Origin: CAWUFC02 sp963921335
Lineage (GTDB): Bacteria; Pseudomonadota; Gammaproteobacteria; Pseudomonadales; Halieaceae
Direction: 5' to 3'
Length of the DNA: 64,000 nucleotides
Assembly (NCBI GenBank): GCA_963921335.3
Contig: CAWUFC020000002.1
Location: 1,426,001-1,490,000, forward strand
Below are positions 51,824-61,008 of this stretch, in pieces. Within the stretch, counting starts at the first letter, position 1, and every line of letters begins with the position of its first letter. Made by a program: the position numbers and the translations under genes. Below the pieces are notes generated by a model. The model saw nothing but the letters and a program-made list of their open reading frames with translations, had not been told where the DNA came from and searched no databases.

Positions 51824-52225
51824 ATGGAATACAACCCCGACGTACACGTCCTTCAGTGCCCGAAATGTAAGCACGGCATGGAGGAAGTGACTTATGGCAA
51901 CCTGACCATTGATCGCTGCACCAACTGCCATGGTATGTGGTTCGATACCGGCGAAGCAGAAGCACTAAAGGACCGCTGGATGGGGGAGGCGCTGGATACC
52001 GGGGATCCGGAAATTGGCAAGCGCTGGAACGAAGTGGAAGATGTCAGTTGTCCACGCTGCGGGGACCTGATGGAGAAAACCGCAGACCCCAAGCAGTACC
52101 ACATCTGGTACGAGGTATGCCCCAAGCACGGTATGTTCCTGGATGCCGGCGAGTTCACCGACTACAAGTACGAAACCTTGATCGACAAGTTCAGAGGTCT
52201 GATTACTGGCAAGCGTCCTGGTTAG
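51824..52225 (+). CDS. Double zinc-ribbon protein (zf-TFIIB type)
   Basis: 133 residues with two zinc ribbons. The first is LQCPKCKHGM with RCTNCHGMWFDTGEAEAL; the second is VSCPRCGDLM with YEVCPKHGMFLDAGEFTDY. The CxxC-then-CxxCHGxWxDxGE pattern is that of zf-TFIIB (PF13453), a small family of uncertain function. It lies alone between two terminators, so it is probably a single-gene transcript. Confidence 0.9.
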   Translation: MEYNPDVHVLQCPKCKHGMEEVTYGNLTIDRCTNCHGMWFDTGEAEALKDRWMGEALDTGDPEIGKRWNEVEDVSCPRCGDLMEKTADPKQYHIWYEVCPKHGMFLDAGEFTDYKYETLIDKFRGLITGKRPG

Positions 52226-52243
52226 TTAGTTCATAGCGTCATC

Positions 52244-52273
52244 AAAAAAGCCGCCCGTGGGCGGCTTTTTTTT
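52244..52273. terminator. Bidirectional terminator
   Basis: Six A, GCCGCC (52250-52255), loop CGTG, GGCGGC (52260-52265), then at least eight T. It can serve the zinc-ribbon gene and the sulfatase gene converging on it. Confidence 0.92.
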
Positions 52274-52291
52274 ATTTTCGACCATCAGGTC

Positions 52292-53908
52292 TTACTTACA
52301 GATGCCACCACCGAGAACGCGGTACGGCTCACAGTTGTAGATCAAACGACCATTCTCCCCGTGCTGCCAGTCCAGCGCCGGCAAGGCATAGGCCGGTGGC
52401 ATCCCTGGGGCGGGCTTGTCCTGTAGGTCTTCCACCGGAATCGGGTAAGTGGCCCAGTCCTTCGGCGCGCGCCATCCCGGCGGCGGTACCAGCTCGTGGC
52501 GGGTTCCAGATACAGGGTAGAGAGCACGCCAATGATGAATCTCTTTGGCCATATGAGCCACCACATCCGGGTATTCGCTGGCGAGGTTGTTGTACTCGAA
52601 GGGGTCCGCCTTGATACGGAACAGGTAGTTGGTGACATCGATCGAGGACAGGCCACTGACCATCTCCTGCACCAGCTTCCACTCGTCATTCAACGCCGTC
52701 AGGTTGATGCGGCCCTTGATGGGGGTTTCCGAGGCAAAAAACAGGTAGTCCTGACGCGGAATACTGACCCCATCCACGATCGCAGGTAGCATATTGCGGC
52801 CATCCAGAGCGAAGTTAGTGCTTGCTTCGATGCCTGCAGCGGCGGTCAGGGTGGGCAACACATCCATGGCCGACATCATTGAGGTGACCTTGCCGCCTGC
52901 CTTGATCTGATCAGGCCAGCGCATGGCTGCCACGACCCGAATCCCACCCTCGAAGGTCTCGCCTTTACCACCCCGCAGGGGCACGTTATCGGCACCACCG
53001 GAGGCATAGGCTGCGCCACCATTGTCGGAGAAAAACAGCACAATGGTGTTATCAGCGATGCCCTCATCATCCAGGGTATCCAGCACCTGCCCAATAGCCT
53101 GGTCCATACCGTCCACCACCGCGGCAAACATGGGACGTGCACTGGGCTGCATCATCATGCGGCGAATCAACCGGGTTTGATCTGTATTGTGACTGCGGGC
53201 GGGCTCGCGGGTATCCTCCAGCTCTGCGTACTTGTCCTGCAGGTCCTGAGGCGCATCCAGCGGGGTATGTGGCGCAATAAAGGGCATATAGACGAAAAAC
53301 GGCTTATCTTTGTCCCGTTCGCGGATATATCGGCTCACTTCGTCGCCGAGCAGGAAGGTTTCGTAACCATCCGCGTCTATGGAGACACCATTTTGCTGGA
53401 AATCCTTGCCACCCTGGTTTGAAAATGGCGGGAAAAAGCCTACTTCTGTGTGTAAATGTCCATAAAAGTGCTCAAATCCCCGGTTATTGGGGTGATAGCT
53501 CTGCTGGGCATGACCGAGGTGCCATTTACCCACCATCGCTGTCTGGTAACCCGCATCGAGGAAAAGTTCCGGCAGGAAGGTCTCATCAGGATGGATGCCA
53601 TGGGTATGCCAGGCCATGATCACACCATAGGCCACACCCAATCGCATCGGATCACGACCGGTCATCAGGGCCGCTCTGGTGGGAGAGCAAATCGGCGTGG
53701 TATAGAAACGATCCAGTTGGGTGCCCTCGGCGGCCAATCGGTCCAGTGACGGGGTATCAATATCGGTGCCGCCATGGAAGCCCACGTCAGACCAGCCCAG
53801 GTCATCCGCAACCATCACGATCACATTCGGTCGTTCCGCCGCAGTGCTGTTACCAGCCCAACTCGCCACCAGCATAAACAACAACACCCATGCCTGCTTC
53901 GTCTTCAT
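52292..53908 (-). CDS. Sulfatase (type I, exported)
   Basis: 538 residues from ATG 53908, with GAGGG eight bases upstream and a signal peptide (AWVLLFMLVASWAGNSTAA). VMVADDLGWSDVGFHGG has the metal Asp pair (35, 36) and CSPTRAALMTGR has Cys74, to be converted to formylglycine. MVGKWHLGH and VLFFSDNGG are also sulfatase blocks. It should hydrolyse a sulfate ester in the periplasm or outside. A maturase is not seen nearby. The substrate is unknown; sulfated algal sugars are common for this class. Confidence 0.93.
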   Translation of the reverse strand: MKTKQAWVLLFMLVASWAGNSTAAERPNVIVMVADDLGWSDVGFHGGTDIDTPSLDRLAAEGTQLDRFYTTPICSPTRAALMTGRDPMRLGVAYGVIMAWHTHGIHPDETFLPELFLDAGYQTAMVGKWHLGHAQQSYHPNNRGFEHFYGHLHTEVGFFPPFSNQGGKDFQQNGVSIDADGYETFLLGDEVSRYIRERDKDKPFFVYMPFIAPHTPLDAPQDLQDKYAELEDTREPARSHNTDQTRLIRRMMMQPSARPMFAAVVDGMDQAIGQVLDTLDDEGIADNTIVLFFSDNGGAAYASGGADNVPLRGGKGETFEGGIRVVAAMRWPDQIKAGGKVTSMMSAMDVLPTLTAAAGIEASTNFALDGRNMLPAIVDGVSIPRQDYLFFASETPIKGRINLTALNDEWKLVQEMVSGLSSIDVTNYLFRIKADPFEYNNLASEYPDVVAHMAKEIHHWRALYPVSGTRHELVPPPGWRAPKDWATYPIPVEDLQDKPAPGMPPAYALPALDWQHGENGRLIYNCEPYRVLGGGICK

Positions 53909-53961
53909 TATTACCACCCTCTTGTTGATTGCGTGCGCATTATAACGGCTTATTCGATCAC

Positions 53962-53974
53962 TTGATTAGATCAA
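53962..53974. promoter_or_regulatory. Palindrome TTGATTAGATCAA in divergent promoter
   Basis: TTGAT, three bases, ATCAA, 53 bases upstream of the sulfatase ATG and 83 upstream of the symporter ATG. It looks like an FNR box, but the spacer is three bases rather than four, so identification is open. Confidence 0.35.
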
Positions 53975-54056
53975 ATGATTAAAATGCTTTCATGTGCTTG
54001 TTCGCGCTGACCGCGGCACCCTATCATTACGCCAACATAATAAGCACAGTGTAGAC

Positions 54057-56195
54057 ATGGGACTCTCTTCACGCATCCTCATCGGCCTGCTCGCGGGCAT
54101 TACCACCGGGCTGTTTTTTGGTGAACTGGTTGCGGACCTGAAGCTGGTCGGTGATGTCTTTGTCAAGCTGTTGCAAATGACTGTGCTGCCGTATATCGTG
54201 GTCTCATTGATCGCCGGCTTTGGACGCATGAGCCTGCCCCAGGCCAAAGCATTGGCATTACGCGGTTCAGCAATCCTTGCGGTGATCTGGGGTATCGCGC
54301 TGGCACTGATCTTCACCGCGCCACTGGCGTTTCCGGAACTGCAGCAGTCTTCCTTCTTTGCCAGCCCGGACTATCCCGAGGCTCAGGACCAGGACCTGAT
54401 TTCACAGTACGTGCCCGCCAACATCTTTTATTCCCTCTCCAACGACCTGATTCCCGCCGTTGTCCTGTTCAGTATCCTGATGGGCGTGGCCCTGATCTCG
54501 GTGAAAGACCGCGAGCCGGTGCTGGCGGTGTTTGACAGTCTTACCGAGGCGATCGGCCGCATTAACGCGCTGATCGTCCAGCTGACACCCATTGGCATCT
54601 TTGCCATCGCCGCAGCTGCAGCGGGCACGATGACCATTGAAGAACTGGGTCGGGTCCAGGTCTACCTGGTGACATACATTGCCATCGCGCTGCTCGTCAC
54701 CTTCTGGATTTTCCCCGGGCTGGTGGCCGCACTGAGCGGCATTCCCTATCGGGAAGTGCTGGACACCTTTAAAGATGCCCTTCTCACCGCTTTCGCCACC
54801 AGCAATCAATTCGTAGTACTGCCGCTGATCGCAGAGAACTGTAAAGCCCTGCTGGCACGTCAGGGTGTTCCTGAAAAAGAAACCGGTGCCACCATTGACG
54901 TCATTGTGCCCGTGTCCTTTAACTTCCCATCCCTGGGCAAAATGCTGGTGATTTTGTTCGTCCTGTTTGCCGCCTGGTTTACAGACACAGAAGTGTCCGC
55001 AGCCAGCAAACTGGCCCTGGCGAGCAATGGCCTGATGAGCCTGTTCGGCAGCATCAATATCGCGGTGCCCTATATGCTGGATAAGTTGCGAGTGCCTATC
55101 GATATGTTCCAACTGTTCCTAGTCACCGGGGTCGCGGTGGGACGTTTCGGCGCCATGCTGGCTGCACTGCATATTATTGTACTCAGCGTGCTGGGGACGC
55201 TGGCCATGTGTGGGCGCCTGCAACTGAAGCCGGCTAACATCCTTCGTTATGCCGTGATCAGTATCGCCGCTACCCTCGCGCTGATGCTCTCACTGCGCAC
55301 TTATTTCACAGTGTTCGTACCCGAACCACCACCGCGCAGTAAAACCCTGCAACAGGTGCAGGTACCGCCACAGCTGGTCGAGACAGAGTTAAACAACGAC
55401 CCCGGCCGCGGCTTTCAGCTACTCAGCAACAGGCTCGACACCATCGTTGAACGGGGCAGCCTGCGAGTCGGCTACCGCCCACAAAACCTGCCATGCACAT
55501 ATCGTGTTGATGACCAGGTCATTGGCTTTGATGCCGATATGGCCCAGCACCTGGCCCGCGACCTCGGCGTCACGCTGGCGCTGTCGCCATTCGAGTTTGA
55601 TGATTTGGGCGAAAGGCTGGACAGCGGTGAGCTGGATATCGCAATGTCCTGCATCGCCAGCCTGCCCGACCGACACTTGCAAGCCGCCTACAGTGAAGCC
55701 TACCTGGAGCTGAAGCTGGCGCTGGTGGTACCGGACTATATGCGCCGCGACTTCAACGAAGACCGCGGAGATAACTTTGACGGGAAGGGCCTGCGTATTG
55801 CCCTGGTTAGCAGCCATTATTTTGAGCCCATGCTGAAAGAGGTGCTGCCCAACGTGGAGCTGGTGGAGCTGCCAAGTGCCGAGGCATTTTTCACCGAGCC
55901 CAGACCCGCTGCTGACGCCCTGCTTCTGTCTGCTGAAGAGGGGGCGGCCTACGCCTTTCGCCACCCCGATTACCACGTGGTGCTCCCGGCCCAGCAGCGC
56001 ATCAAAATACCAGCAGCCTACGCGCTGCCAAATGACGAGGCAGCCTGGAAAGATTTCGTCGATCACTGGATTGACCTGAAGACCGCCGATGGCACGGTCG
56101 CCCGCAAGTACGAATACTGGATGCAGGGTGGCGCCGGCAAGGTTCGTCAGCCGCGCTGGTCAATACTGCGAGATGTGCTGGGCTGGGTGGAATGA
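54057..56195 (+). CDS. Dicarboxylate/amino-acid symporter fused to periplasmic binding protein
   Basis: 712 residues from ATG 54057 (MGLSSRILIG). Residues 1-400 are a DAACS-type Na+ or H+ symporter: LLQMTVLPYIVVSLIAGFG, ALLTAFATSNQFVVLPLIAE. An extra helix (AVISIAATLALMLSLRTYF) follows near residues 402-422 and would bring the rest to the periplasm. Residues 460-700 are an SBP_bac_3 binding domain: GSLRVGYRPQNLPC, GFDADMAQHLARDLGVTL, GELDIAMSCIASLPDR. The usual NMDGT motif of the symporter is replaced by SFNFPS. Uptake of an amino acid or dicarboxylate is likely. Its end overlaps the patatin ATG by four bases. Confidence 0.86.
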   Translation: MGLSSRILIGLLAGITTGLFFGELVADLKLVGDVFVKLLQMTVLPYIVVSLIAGFGRMSLPQAKALALRGSAILAVIWGIALALIFTAPLAFPELQQSSFFASPDYPEAQDQDLISQYVPANIFYSLSNDLIPAVVLFSILMGVALISVKDREPVLAVFDSLTEAIGRINALIVQLTPIGIFAIAAAAAGTMTIEELGRVQVYLVTYIAIALLVTFWIFPGLVAALSGIPYREVLDTFKDALLTAFATSNQFVVLPLIAENCKALLARQGVPEKETGATIDVIVPVSFNFPSLGKMLVILFVLFAAWFTDTEVSAASKLALASNGLMSLFGSINIAVPYMLDKLRVPIDMFQLFLVTGVAVGRFGAMLAALHIIVLSVLGTLAMCGRLQLKPANILRYAVISIAATLALMLSLRTYFTVFVPEPPPRSKTLQQVQVPPQLVETELNNDPGRGFQLLSNRLDTIVERGSLRVGYRPQNLPCTYRVDDQVIGFDADMAQHLARDLGVTLALSPFEFDDLGERLDSGELDIAMSCIASLPDRHLQAAYSEAYLELKLALVVPDYMRRDFNEDRGDNFDGKGLRIALVSSHYFEPMLKEVLPNVELVELPSAEAFFTEPRPAADALLLSAEEGAAYAFRHPDYHVVLPAQQRIKIPAAYALPNDEAAWKDFVDHWIDLKTADGTVARKYEYWMQGGAGKVRQPRWSILRDVLGWVE

Positions 56196-57064
56196 CCACT
56201 ATTTCACTGGTTCTTGGCAGTGGTGGTGCCCGCGGCATGGCACATATTGGTGTTATCCGCGAGCTCGAGAGCAGCGGTTATCGCATTGCTTCTGTCACCG
56301 GCTGTTCAATCGGCGCCGTCATTGGCGGCGTGTACGCCCGCGGCAAGCTCGATGCATTCGCCGACTGGGTTTGCCAGCTAAGTTCATCAGACATGATGTC
56401 GATGCTGGACCCCACGCTGCAAAAGGGTGGACTGATCAAGGGTGAAGGCATTATCGAGGCGCTGACCGAACTGGTTGGCGACCAGGCCATAGAAGAATTG
56501 CCACTGCCTTACACCGCTCTGGCGGCAGATGTGAGCAACGAAAAAGAAGTGTGGCTCAATACAGGCAGCCTGATGGTCGCGATTCGCGCCTCGATGTCAT
56601 TGCCCCTGTTCTTTACTCCCGTGCCCTACAACGGCAGCTACCTGATAGATGGCGGCGTACTCAACCCGGTGCCTATAGCACCCACGTTCAGTGATAACAG
56701 CGACCTCACTCTCGCAGTGAATCTTGGCGGCGCCATGTTCCACCGGGCTGAACCTGCGTTATCGCAAGCCACTGAGCAGGAACAGGAATCCAGCCTGTAT
56801 CGCAAGGTCACACATTATGTCGACAAATTGCTGGACCAGATCAGCGAAAACGAGCAAACGGACTGGGGTATGTACCAGGTGGCAGACCAGGCCTTCGATG
56901 CCATGCAGAGCACCATTGCCCGGCAGAAGCTGGCCGCCTACCCACCGGATATCACCGTAGAAATACCGCGCAACGCCTGCGGTACTTTCGACTTCTACCG
57001 TGCTGGGGAACTTATCAAGCTGGGCGAGGAAAAAACCCGCGAGGCCATCGACAACTGGCGCTAA
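56192..57064 (+). CDS. Patatin-like phospholipase, RssA type
   Basis: 290 residues. SLVLGSGGARGMAHIGVIREL is the oxyanion region, GCSIGAVIGG holds Ser39 (GxSxG as GCSIG), and LIDGGVLNPVP holds Asp153. It is close in length to the RssA group of cytosolic acyl hydrolases. Co-translation with the symporter-binding protein fusion is indicated by the ATGA overlap, but no functional link is known. Confidence 0.92.
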   Translation: MTTISLVLGSGGARGMAHIGVIRELESSGYRIASVTGCSIGAVIGGVYARGKLDAFADWVCQLSSSDMMSMLDPTLQKGGLIKGEGIIEALTELVGDQAIEELPLPYTALAADVSNEKEVWLNTGSLMVAIRASMSLPLFFTPVPYNGSYLIDGGVLNPVPIAPTFSDNSDLTLAVNLGGAMFHRAEPALSQATEQEQESSLYRKVTHYVDKLLDQISENEQTDWGMYQVADQAFDAMQSTIARQKLAAYPPDITVEIPRNACGTFDFYRAGELIKLGEEKTREAIDNWR

Positions 57065-57078
57065 GCTGAACCCGAGGG

Positions 57079-57666
57079 CTAGAGGTGATAGCGAATACCG
57101 AACAGTACCTGTTGCATGTTCTTGTGTTCAAAATCGAGACGCTCGCCATCTACTTCGACATTGGTTTTGTATTTCTGAACAAAGAACCGGTAACCCAGTG
57201 AAATCGACCAGTGATCACTGAGATCGTAATGCAAACCCAGGTAGGGGCCAAAGGCCGCCTCGCGAGATTTTAGATCATCCCTGTCCCGGTCAAAGAAGAT
57301 CGGATACTCCTGCCAATCCAGCTTGCCGGCGCCGACAAAGCCTCCGACCTCGCCATAAAGATTGGTCAATCCGGTTTTAAACCGGTAGTTCAAACCCACC
57401 GTTACCTGGTTGATGTCCACGTCCTTGGCATCTGTCACCGACCAGTCCAACTGCACATGCCAGCTGTCATTAATCGTGTACGCTAAACCCAGGCCCAGGC
57501 TGTCACCCTTGTCTTCAGGATCAAAATCCAGAGGCTCGCTGAACTGAAAATCCACATCCATGCTGGCGCCGCCGGCAAACAATGACCCGGAGATCGGGGT
57601 CCGGGCGTGGGACAGTGCCGGCAGTAACAGCAGCAGGGCAAAAATTAGTGAACACTTACGCAACAT
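57079..57666 (-). CDS. Outer-membrane beta-barrel protein (OmpW/OmpA-barrel-like)
   Basis: 195 residues with signal peptide (SLIFALLLLLPALSHA). Strands include DSLGLGLAYTINDSWHVQL, VTVGLNYRFKTGLTNLYGEV, FGPYLGLHYDLSDHWSISL and the final QVLFGIRYHL. This fits an 8-strand barrel. The substrate or role is unknown. It converges with the patatin gene, 14 bases apart. Confidence 0.85.
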   Translation of the reverse strand: MLRKCSLIFALLLLLPALSHARTPISGSLFAGGASMDVDFQFSEPLDFDPEDKGDSLGLGLAYTINDSWHVQLDWSVTDAKDVDINQVTVGLNYRFKTGLTNLYGEVGGFVGAGKLDWQEYPIFFDRDRDDLKSREAAFGPYLGLHYDLSDHWSISLGYRFFVQKYKTNVEVDGERLDFEHKNMQQVLFGIRYHL

Positions 57667-57842
57667 CGATGGTTCTCAATCAGGTGGAGCACGGGCGAAC
57701 TATGCCAATTTCCGGGCGCTATGTCATGTGTGGTGGTTCACAGTTCCCCAACTTTTTACGCGCAGATAGTTTATCCTGAGCAGACAACAAGAAATCTGGA
57801 AGTCACCGCATTAGCAATTCCAATCAGTATGTCGCACCGTCG

Positions 57843-58877
57843 ATGGAAATTTTTGTCCGTTTGGCGCTGGTAGCGGCGCTTGCCGCCTGGTGCATGCTAA
57901 TTCTCAGCCCCTTCGTGAGCATTATTATCTGGGGCATGATCATCGCCGTAGCCCTGCACCCGCTGTTTATTTGGATGCTGGGCAAGCTGGGCTGGTCACG
58001 TGGACGCACCGCCACCCTGCTCACGCTATTACTATTGGCCCTACTCATAGCACCGACCGTCGAGTTCTCGCGTGCCATGATCAGCAATGCCGCAGAGCTC
58101 GCTGACGGATTGGAAAACAAAACCCTGGTGATTCCGCCAGCACCCGAGAAGGTCAAGGACTGGCCGGTGGTTGGCGAGAAGGTGTTCGAAGGCTGGGATC
58201 TGTTCAACAAAAACCTGGAAGATGCCCTGCAGGAGTACAACGAAGAGATCCGGCAGGCCAGCCGCTGGCTTCTCAATACCGCTGCCGGCGCGGGCATTGG
58301 CGTGTTGCAGTTTGTACTCTCCATTATTATCGCCGGGGTGTCACTGGCCTATTCCGAATCGGCTGGCGGCTTCGCCCGCAAGCTGGGTCGTCGCCTTGCA
58401 GGCGAGCCCGGGGAGAACTATGCCGACCTGATGAGCGCGACCATTCGCGGTGTCGCCCAGGGCGTACTGGGTGTGGCGTTTATCCAGGCATTTCTCGCCG
58501 GCATGGGCTTCATTGTGATGGGTATTCCCGCTGCGGGCCTGTGGACCCTCCTGGTTCTCATACTGGCCATTGTGCAAATTAGCCCCGGACTGGTTTTGGT
58601 GCCCACCATCATTTACGTGTTCTCGGTAGCTGATACTGTGCCAGCGGTGCTGTACATGGCTTGGGCGCTCGGGGTTGGCTTTCTGGACAATATCCTTAAA
58701 CCGATACTGTTGGCGCGGGGCGTACCCGTACCCATGGCGGTGATCTTCCTCGGTGCGATTGGCGGTTTCATCCTGACTGGTTTCGTCGGCCTGTTTACCG
58801 GTGCCGTGATTATGGTCATGGGCTACGAGCTGTTTATGACCTGGCTGAACCTGGAAGAGGAGCAGCCCAGTGTCTGA
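57843..58877 (+). CDS. AI-2E family transporter (PerM-like)
   Basis: 344 residues with about eight membrane helices. LSPFVSIIIWGMIIAVALHPL, GLWTLLVLILAIVQISPGLV and LLARGVPVPMAVIFLGAIGGF then GLFTGAVIMVMGYEL are the usual AI-2E/PerM blocks. Members export AI-2 or act as Na+/H+ antiporters; the role here is not known. Its stop overlaps the GTG of the HlyD gene by eight bases. Confidence 0.9.
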   Translation: MEIFVRLALVAALAAWCMLILSPFVSIIIWGMIIAVALHPLFIWMLGKLGWSRGRTATLLTLLLLALLIAPTVEFSRAMISNAAELADGLENKTLVIPPAPEKVKDWPVVGEKVFEGWDLFNKNLEDALQEYNEEIRQASRWLLNTAAGAGIGVLQFVLSIIIAGVSLAYSESAGGFARKLGRRLAGEPGENYADLMSATIRGVAQGVLGVAFIQAFLAGMGFIVMGIPAAGLWTLLVLILAIVQISPGLVLVPTIIYVFSVADTVPAVLYMAWALGVGFLDNILKPILLARGVPVPMAVIFLGAIGGFILTGFVGLFTGAVIMVMGYELFMTWLNLEEEQPSV

Positions 58878-59949
58878 TACCGCTGACGAGAGCGCCCAGA
58901 TCCGGCGTATTACCCTGATAGTTCTAGGGCTTTGCGCCTTCCTGTTGGTCTGGTATCTGGTCGCAGACCGCTATACGCCTTATACAAGCTCAGCTCGAGT
59001 CACCGGACACATTATTCCAATCGCACCACAAGTCTCCGGCGAGGTAATCGATGTAGGTGTCGCCGTGAACCAGCGCGTGCAAGCCGGTGAAGTACTGCTG
59101 CGCATCAACCCGGCGGATTACGAACTGGCGGTAGAACAGGCGGAAGCAGCCCTGGAGCAGGCTACACAGAATATCGGCGCCAGTGTCGAGAGTCTGGCAG
59201 TGTCAGAGGCCGAGTTGTCCCAATCGCTGACGCAGCTGGAGTACTACCGGGTGGAATCCAAGCGCATCTTCGAACTCGAGCAACGCGGCGTGCTGTCACA
59301 GTCTGATGGAGACAAAGCGCGCGCCGAGGTAGAAAAAGCTGAGGCCCGGGTCGACAGTGCACGTGCCAAACTGGAGCGGGCGCAACAGCGCCTGGGGTCG
59401 GAAGGCGAAGATAATCCCCAAATCCGACAGGCCCTGAGCCAGCTACAGAATGCACGCCTGGATTTATCGCGCACTGAAATCATCGCTCCCGGGAATGGCG
59501 GTGTCACCAGCGTCAGCATCTCCGAAGGTAACTTCGCCCAGGCGGGCATGCCCCTGATCACATTTGTATCCAGCGAAACCGCCTGGATTGAGGCCTATAT
59601 GCGCGAGAACAGCCTCGGCAACATCAGCGCCGGTAACTCGGTTGAGATTGTGCTGGATTCTGCGCCCGGCACGGTTTTTAAGGGCGAGATTGCCAGCATC
59701 GGTTTTGCCGTGAGCTGGCAAAACACCGCGCAAGCCGGGCAACTTCAGTCCGTCAGCGCGCCTCGCAGCTGGCTGCGGGATGCCCAGCGCTTCCCGGTGA
59801 TTGTTCGCTTTAACGACGACTCGGTGCGCGGTTTACTGCGTGCCGGCGGCCAGGCCGATGTAGTGGTGTATACAACGGGCAATGTGCTGACCAATGGCCT
59901 TGCATGGCTATGGATGCGCGTCATCAGCATTCTTTCTTACGCCTACTGA
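58870..59949 (+). CDS. HlyD/EmrA-type membrane fusion protein
   Basis: 359 residues from GTG 58870. One N-terminal helix (ITLIVLGLCAFLLVWYLV), biotinyl-lipoyl half (HIIPIAPQVSGEVIDVGVAVNQRVQAGEVL, broken as two motifs), a coiled coil about residues 75-185, then the second half (IIAPGNGGVTSVSISEGN) and the beta-barrel (ETAWIEAYMREN). It connects an inner-membrane pump to an outer-membrane channel. The DUF2955 gene follows by three bases, a known pairing. Confidence 0.91.
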   Translation: MSDTADESAQIRRITLIVLGLCAFLLVWYLVADRYTPYTSSARVTGHIIPIAPQVSGEVIDVGVAVNQRVQAGEVLLRINPADYELAVEQAEAALEQATQNIGASVESLAVSEAELSQSLTQLEYYRVESKRIFELEQRGVLSQSDGDKARAEVEKAEARVDSARAKLERAQQRLGSEGEDNPQIRQALSQLQNARLDLSRTEIIAPGNGGVTSVSISEGNFAQAGMPLITFVSSETAWIEAYMRENSLGNISAGNSVEIVLDSAPGTVFKGEIASIGFAVSWQNTAQAGQLQSVSAPRSWLRDAQRFPVIVRFNDDSVRGLLRAGGQADVVVYTTGNVLTNGLAWLWMRVISILSYAY

Positions 59950-59952
59950 TTG

Positions 59953-61008
59953 ATGGATCACAGCAGTCGCCAGGCGATCCTGCGCTATGCCGCCGGCATT
60001 GGCCTGGCGGCAACCGTGGCTTATGTATTGGCCTTTCCGCTGTCTTTTGTCGCCCCGGTGCTGGCAGCTTCCATTCTGTCTGCCAAATAGCCAGGCCCGG
60101 GTCTGAAAGAAACCCTGGGCATCCTGATCGCAATCGCTGTGATCTTCGCCGCTGGACTGGTGCTGACCATGTACATATACCAGTACCCGGCCGTGTTCCT
60201 GCTGCTGTTCAGCTGGCTGTTGTTCCTGGTGTTTTACGCCGCTGCTCGAGGGCGCTCTGCCTTTGTCGTGCTGCTGTACCTGATGGCCCTGATGATGCTG
60301 CCACTGCTCGGCTCAAGTTCAGTGGATATGGCCAATATTGTGTCCTACGGCTTCCTGCTCGCTGCACTCACTGCACTGGCCTGCGTCATGCTGGCACAGA
60401 TACTGTTCCCGGTAATCGAGGACGCAACCGAGACCCAGGCAGTCAGTGTCAGCAATACAGAAGCTGCCTACTCTGCCTGGCTGAGCCTGCTGGTCGTGCT
60501 GCCCCCGGCTCTGTTGTGCCTACTGTTCGGCATGACCGGCGCTCTGCTGCCGCTACTGATGATCGCCATCCTTGCCCAGAAACCCGACTTTGCTACCGGT
60601 GCCGCCGGCGGCAAGGCCTTAATCCTGGCCAACCTGGGTGGCGGCCTGGCAGCAGTATTGCTCTATCACCTTATTCTAATCAGCCCGACCCTGCCCTTCA
60701 CTGTATTGGCACTGGTGGCAGTGGCCCTGATGTTCGGCACCCGCCTGTTTGAGGATAAGCCCACGGCACCACTGTGGGGCTCGGCCTTTAGCACTATGCT
60801 GGTGCTGATTGGTTCAGGTACCGGGGCTTTTGGGGACGAAGCGGACGCCAAGTTTTACCAGCGTATTTTTCAGATTACACTGGCAGTGTGCTACATCGTG
60901 GCCGCACTGTCTTTACTGCATCACCCCCGGGTAAAGGATGCGTGGCTGGCAGTGGGACGAAAGCTATCGAGACTTACCCCAAACAGCGCAGGGATCGGCA
61001 ATGGTTGA
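59953..61008 (+). pseudogene. DUF2955-type membrane transporter, interrupted by in-frame TAG
   Basis: The natural start is ATG 59953 (MDHSSRQAILRYAAGIGL), 3 bases after the HlyD stop. After 45 codons an in-frame TAG occurs (60088-60090), between LAASILSAK and PGPGLKETLG. The frame then continues to TGA 61008 as a typical DUF2955 protein with about nine helices (FLLLFSWLLFLVFYAAARG, LLPLLMIAILAQKPDF, LGGGLAAVLLYHLI). A single CAG-to-TAG change would explain it. Restart at GTG 60139 would give 289 residues without the first helix pair. TAG is a normal stop elsewhere in the window, so loss of function, or an error, is likelier than read-through. Confidence 0.85.

Noticed and set aside
53962..53974. 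FNR box at TTGATTAGATCAA
   Set aside because: The spacer is three rather than four bases, and the genes on both sides are not typical FNR targets. Kept only as an unidentified palindrome.
59904..60752. Open frame of 282 codons over the DUF2955 gene, considered as the intact gene
   Set aside because: Its product is rich in Arg, Pro and Cys with no membrane helices, whereas the other frame gives a typical DUF2955 protein apart from one TAG.
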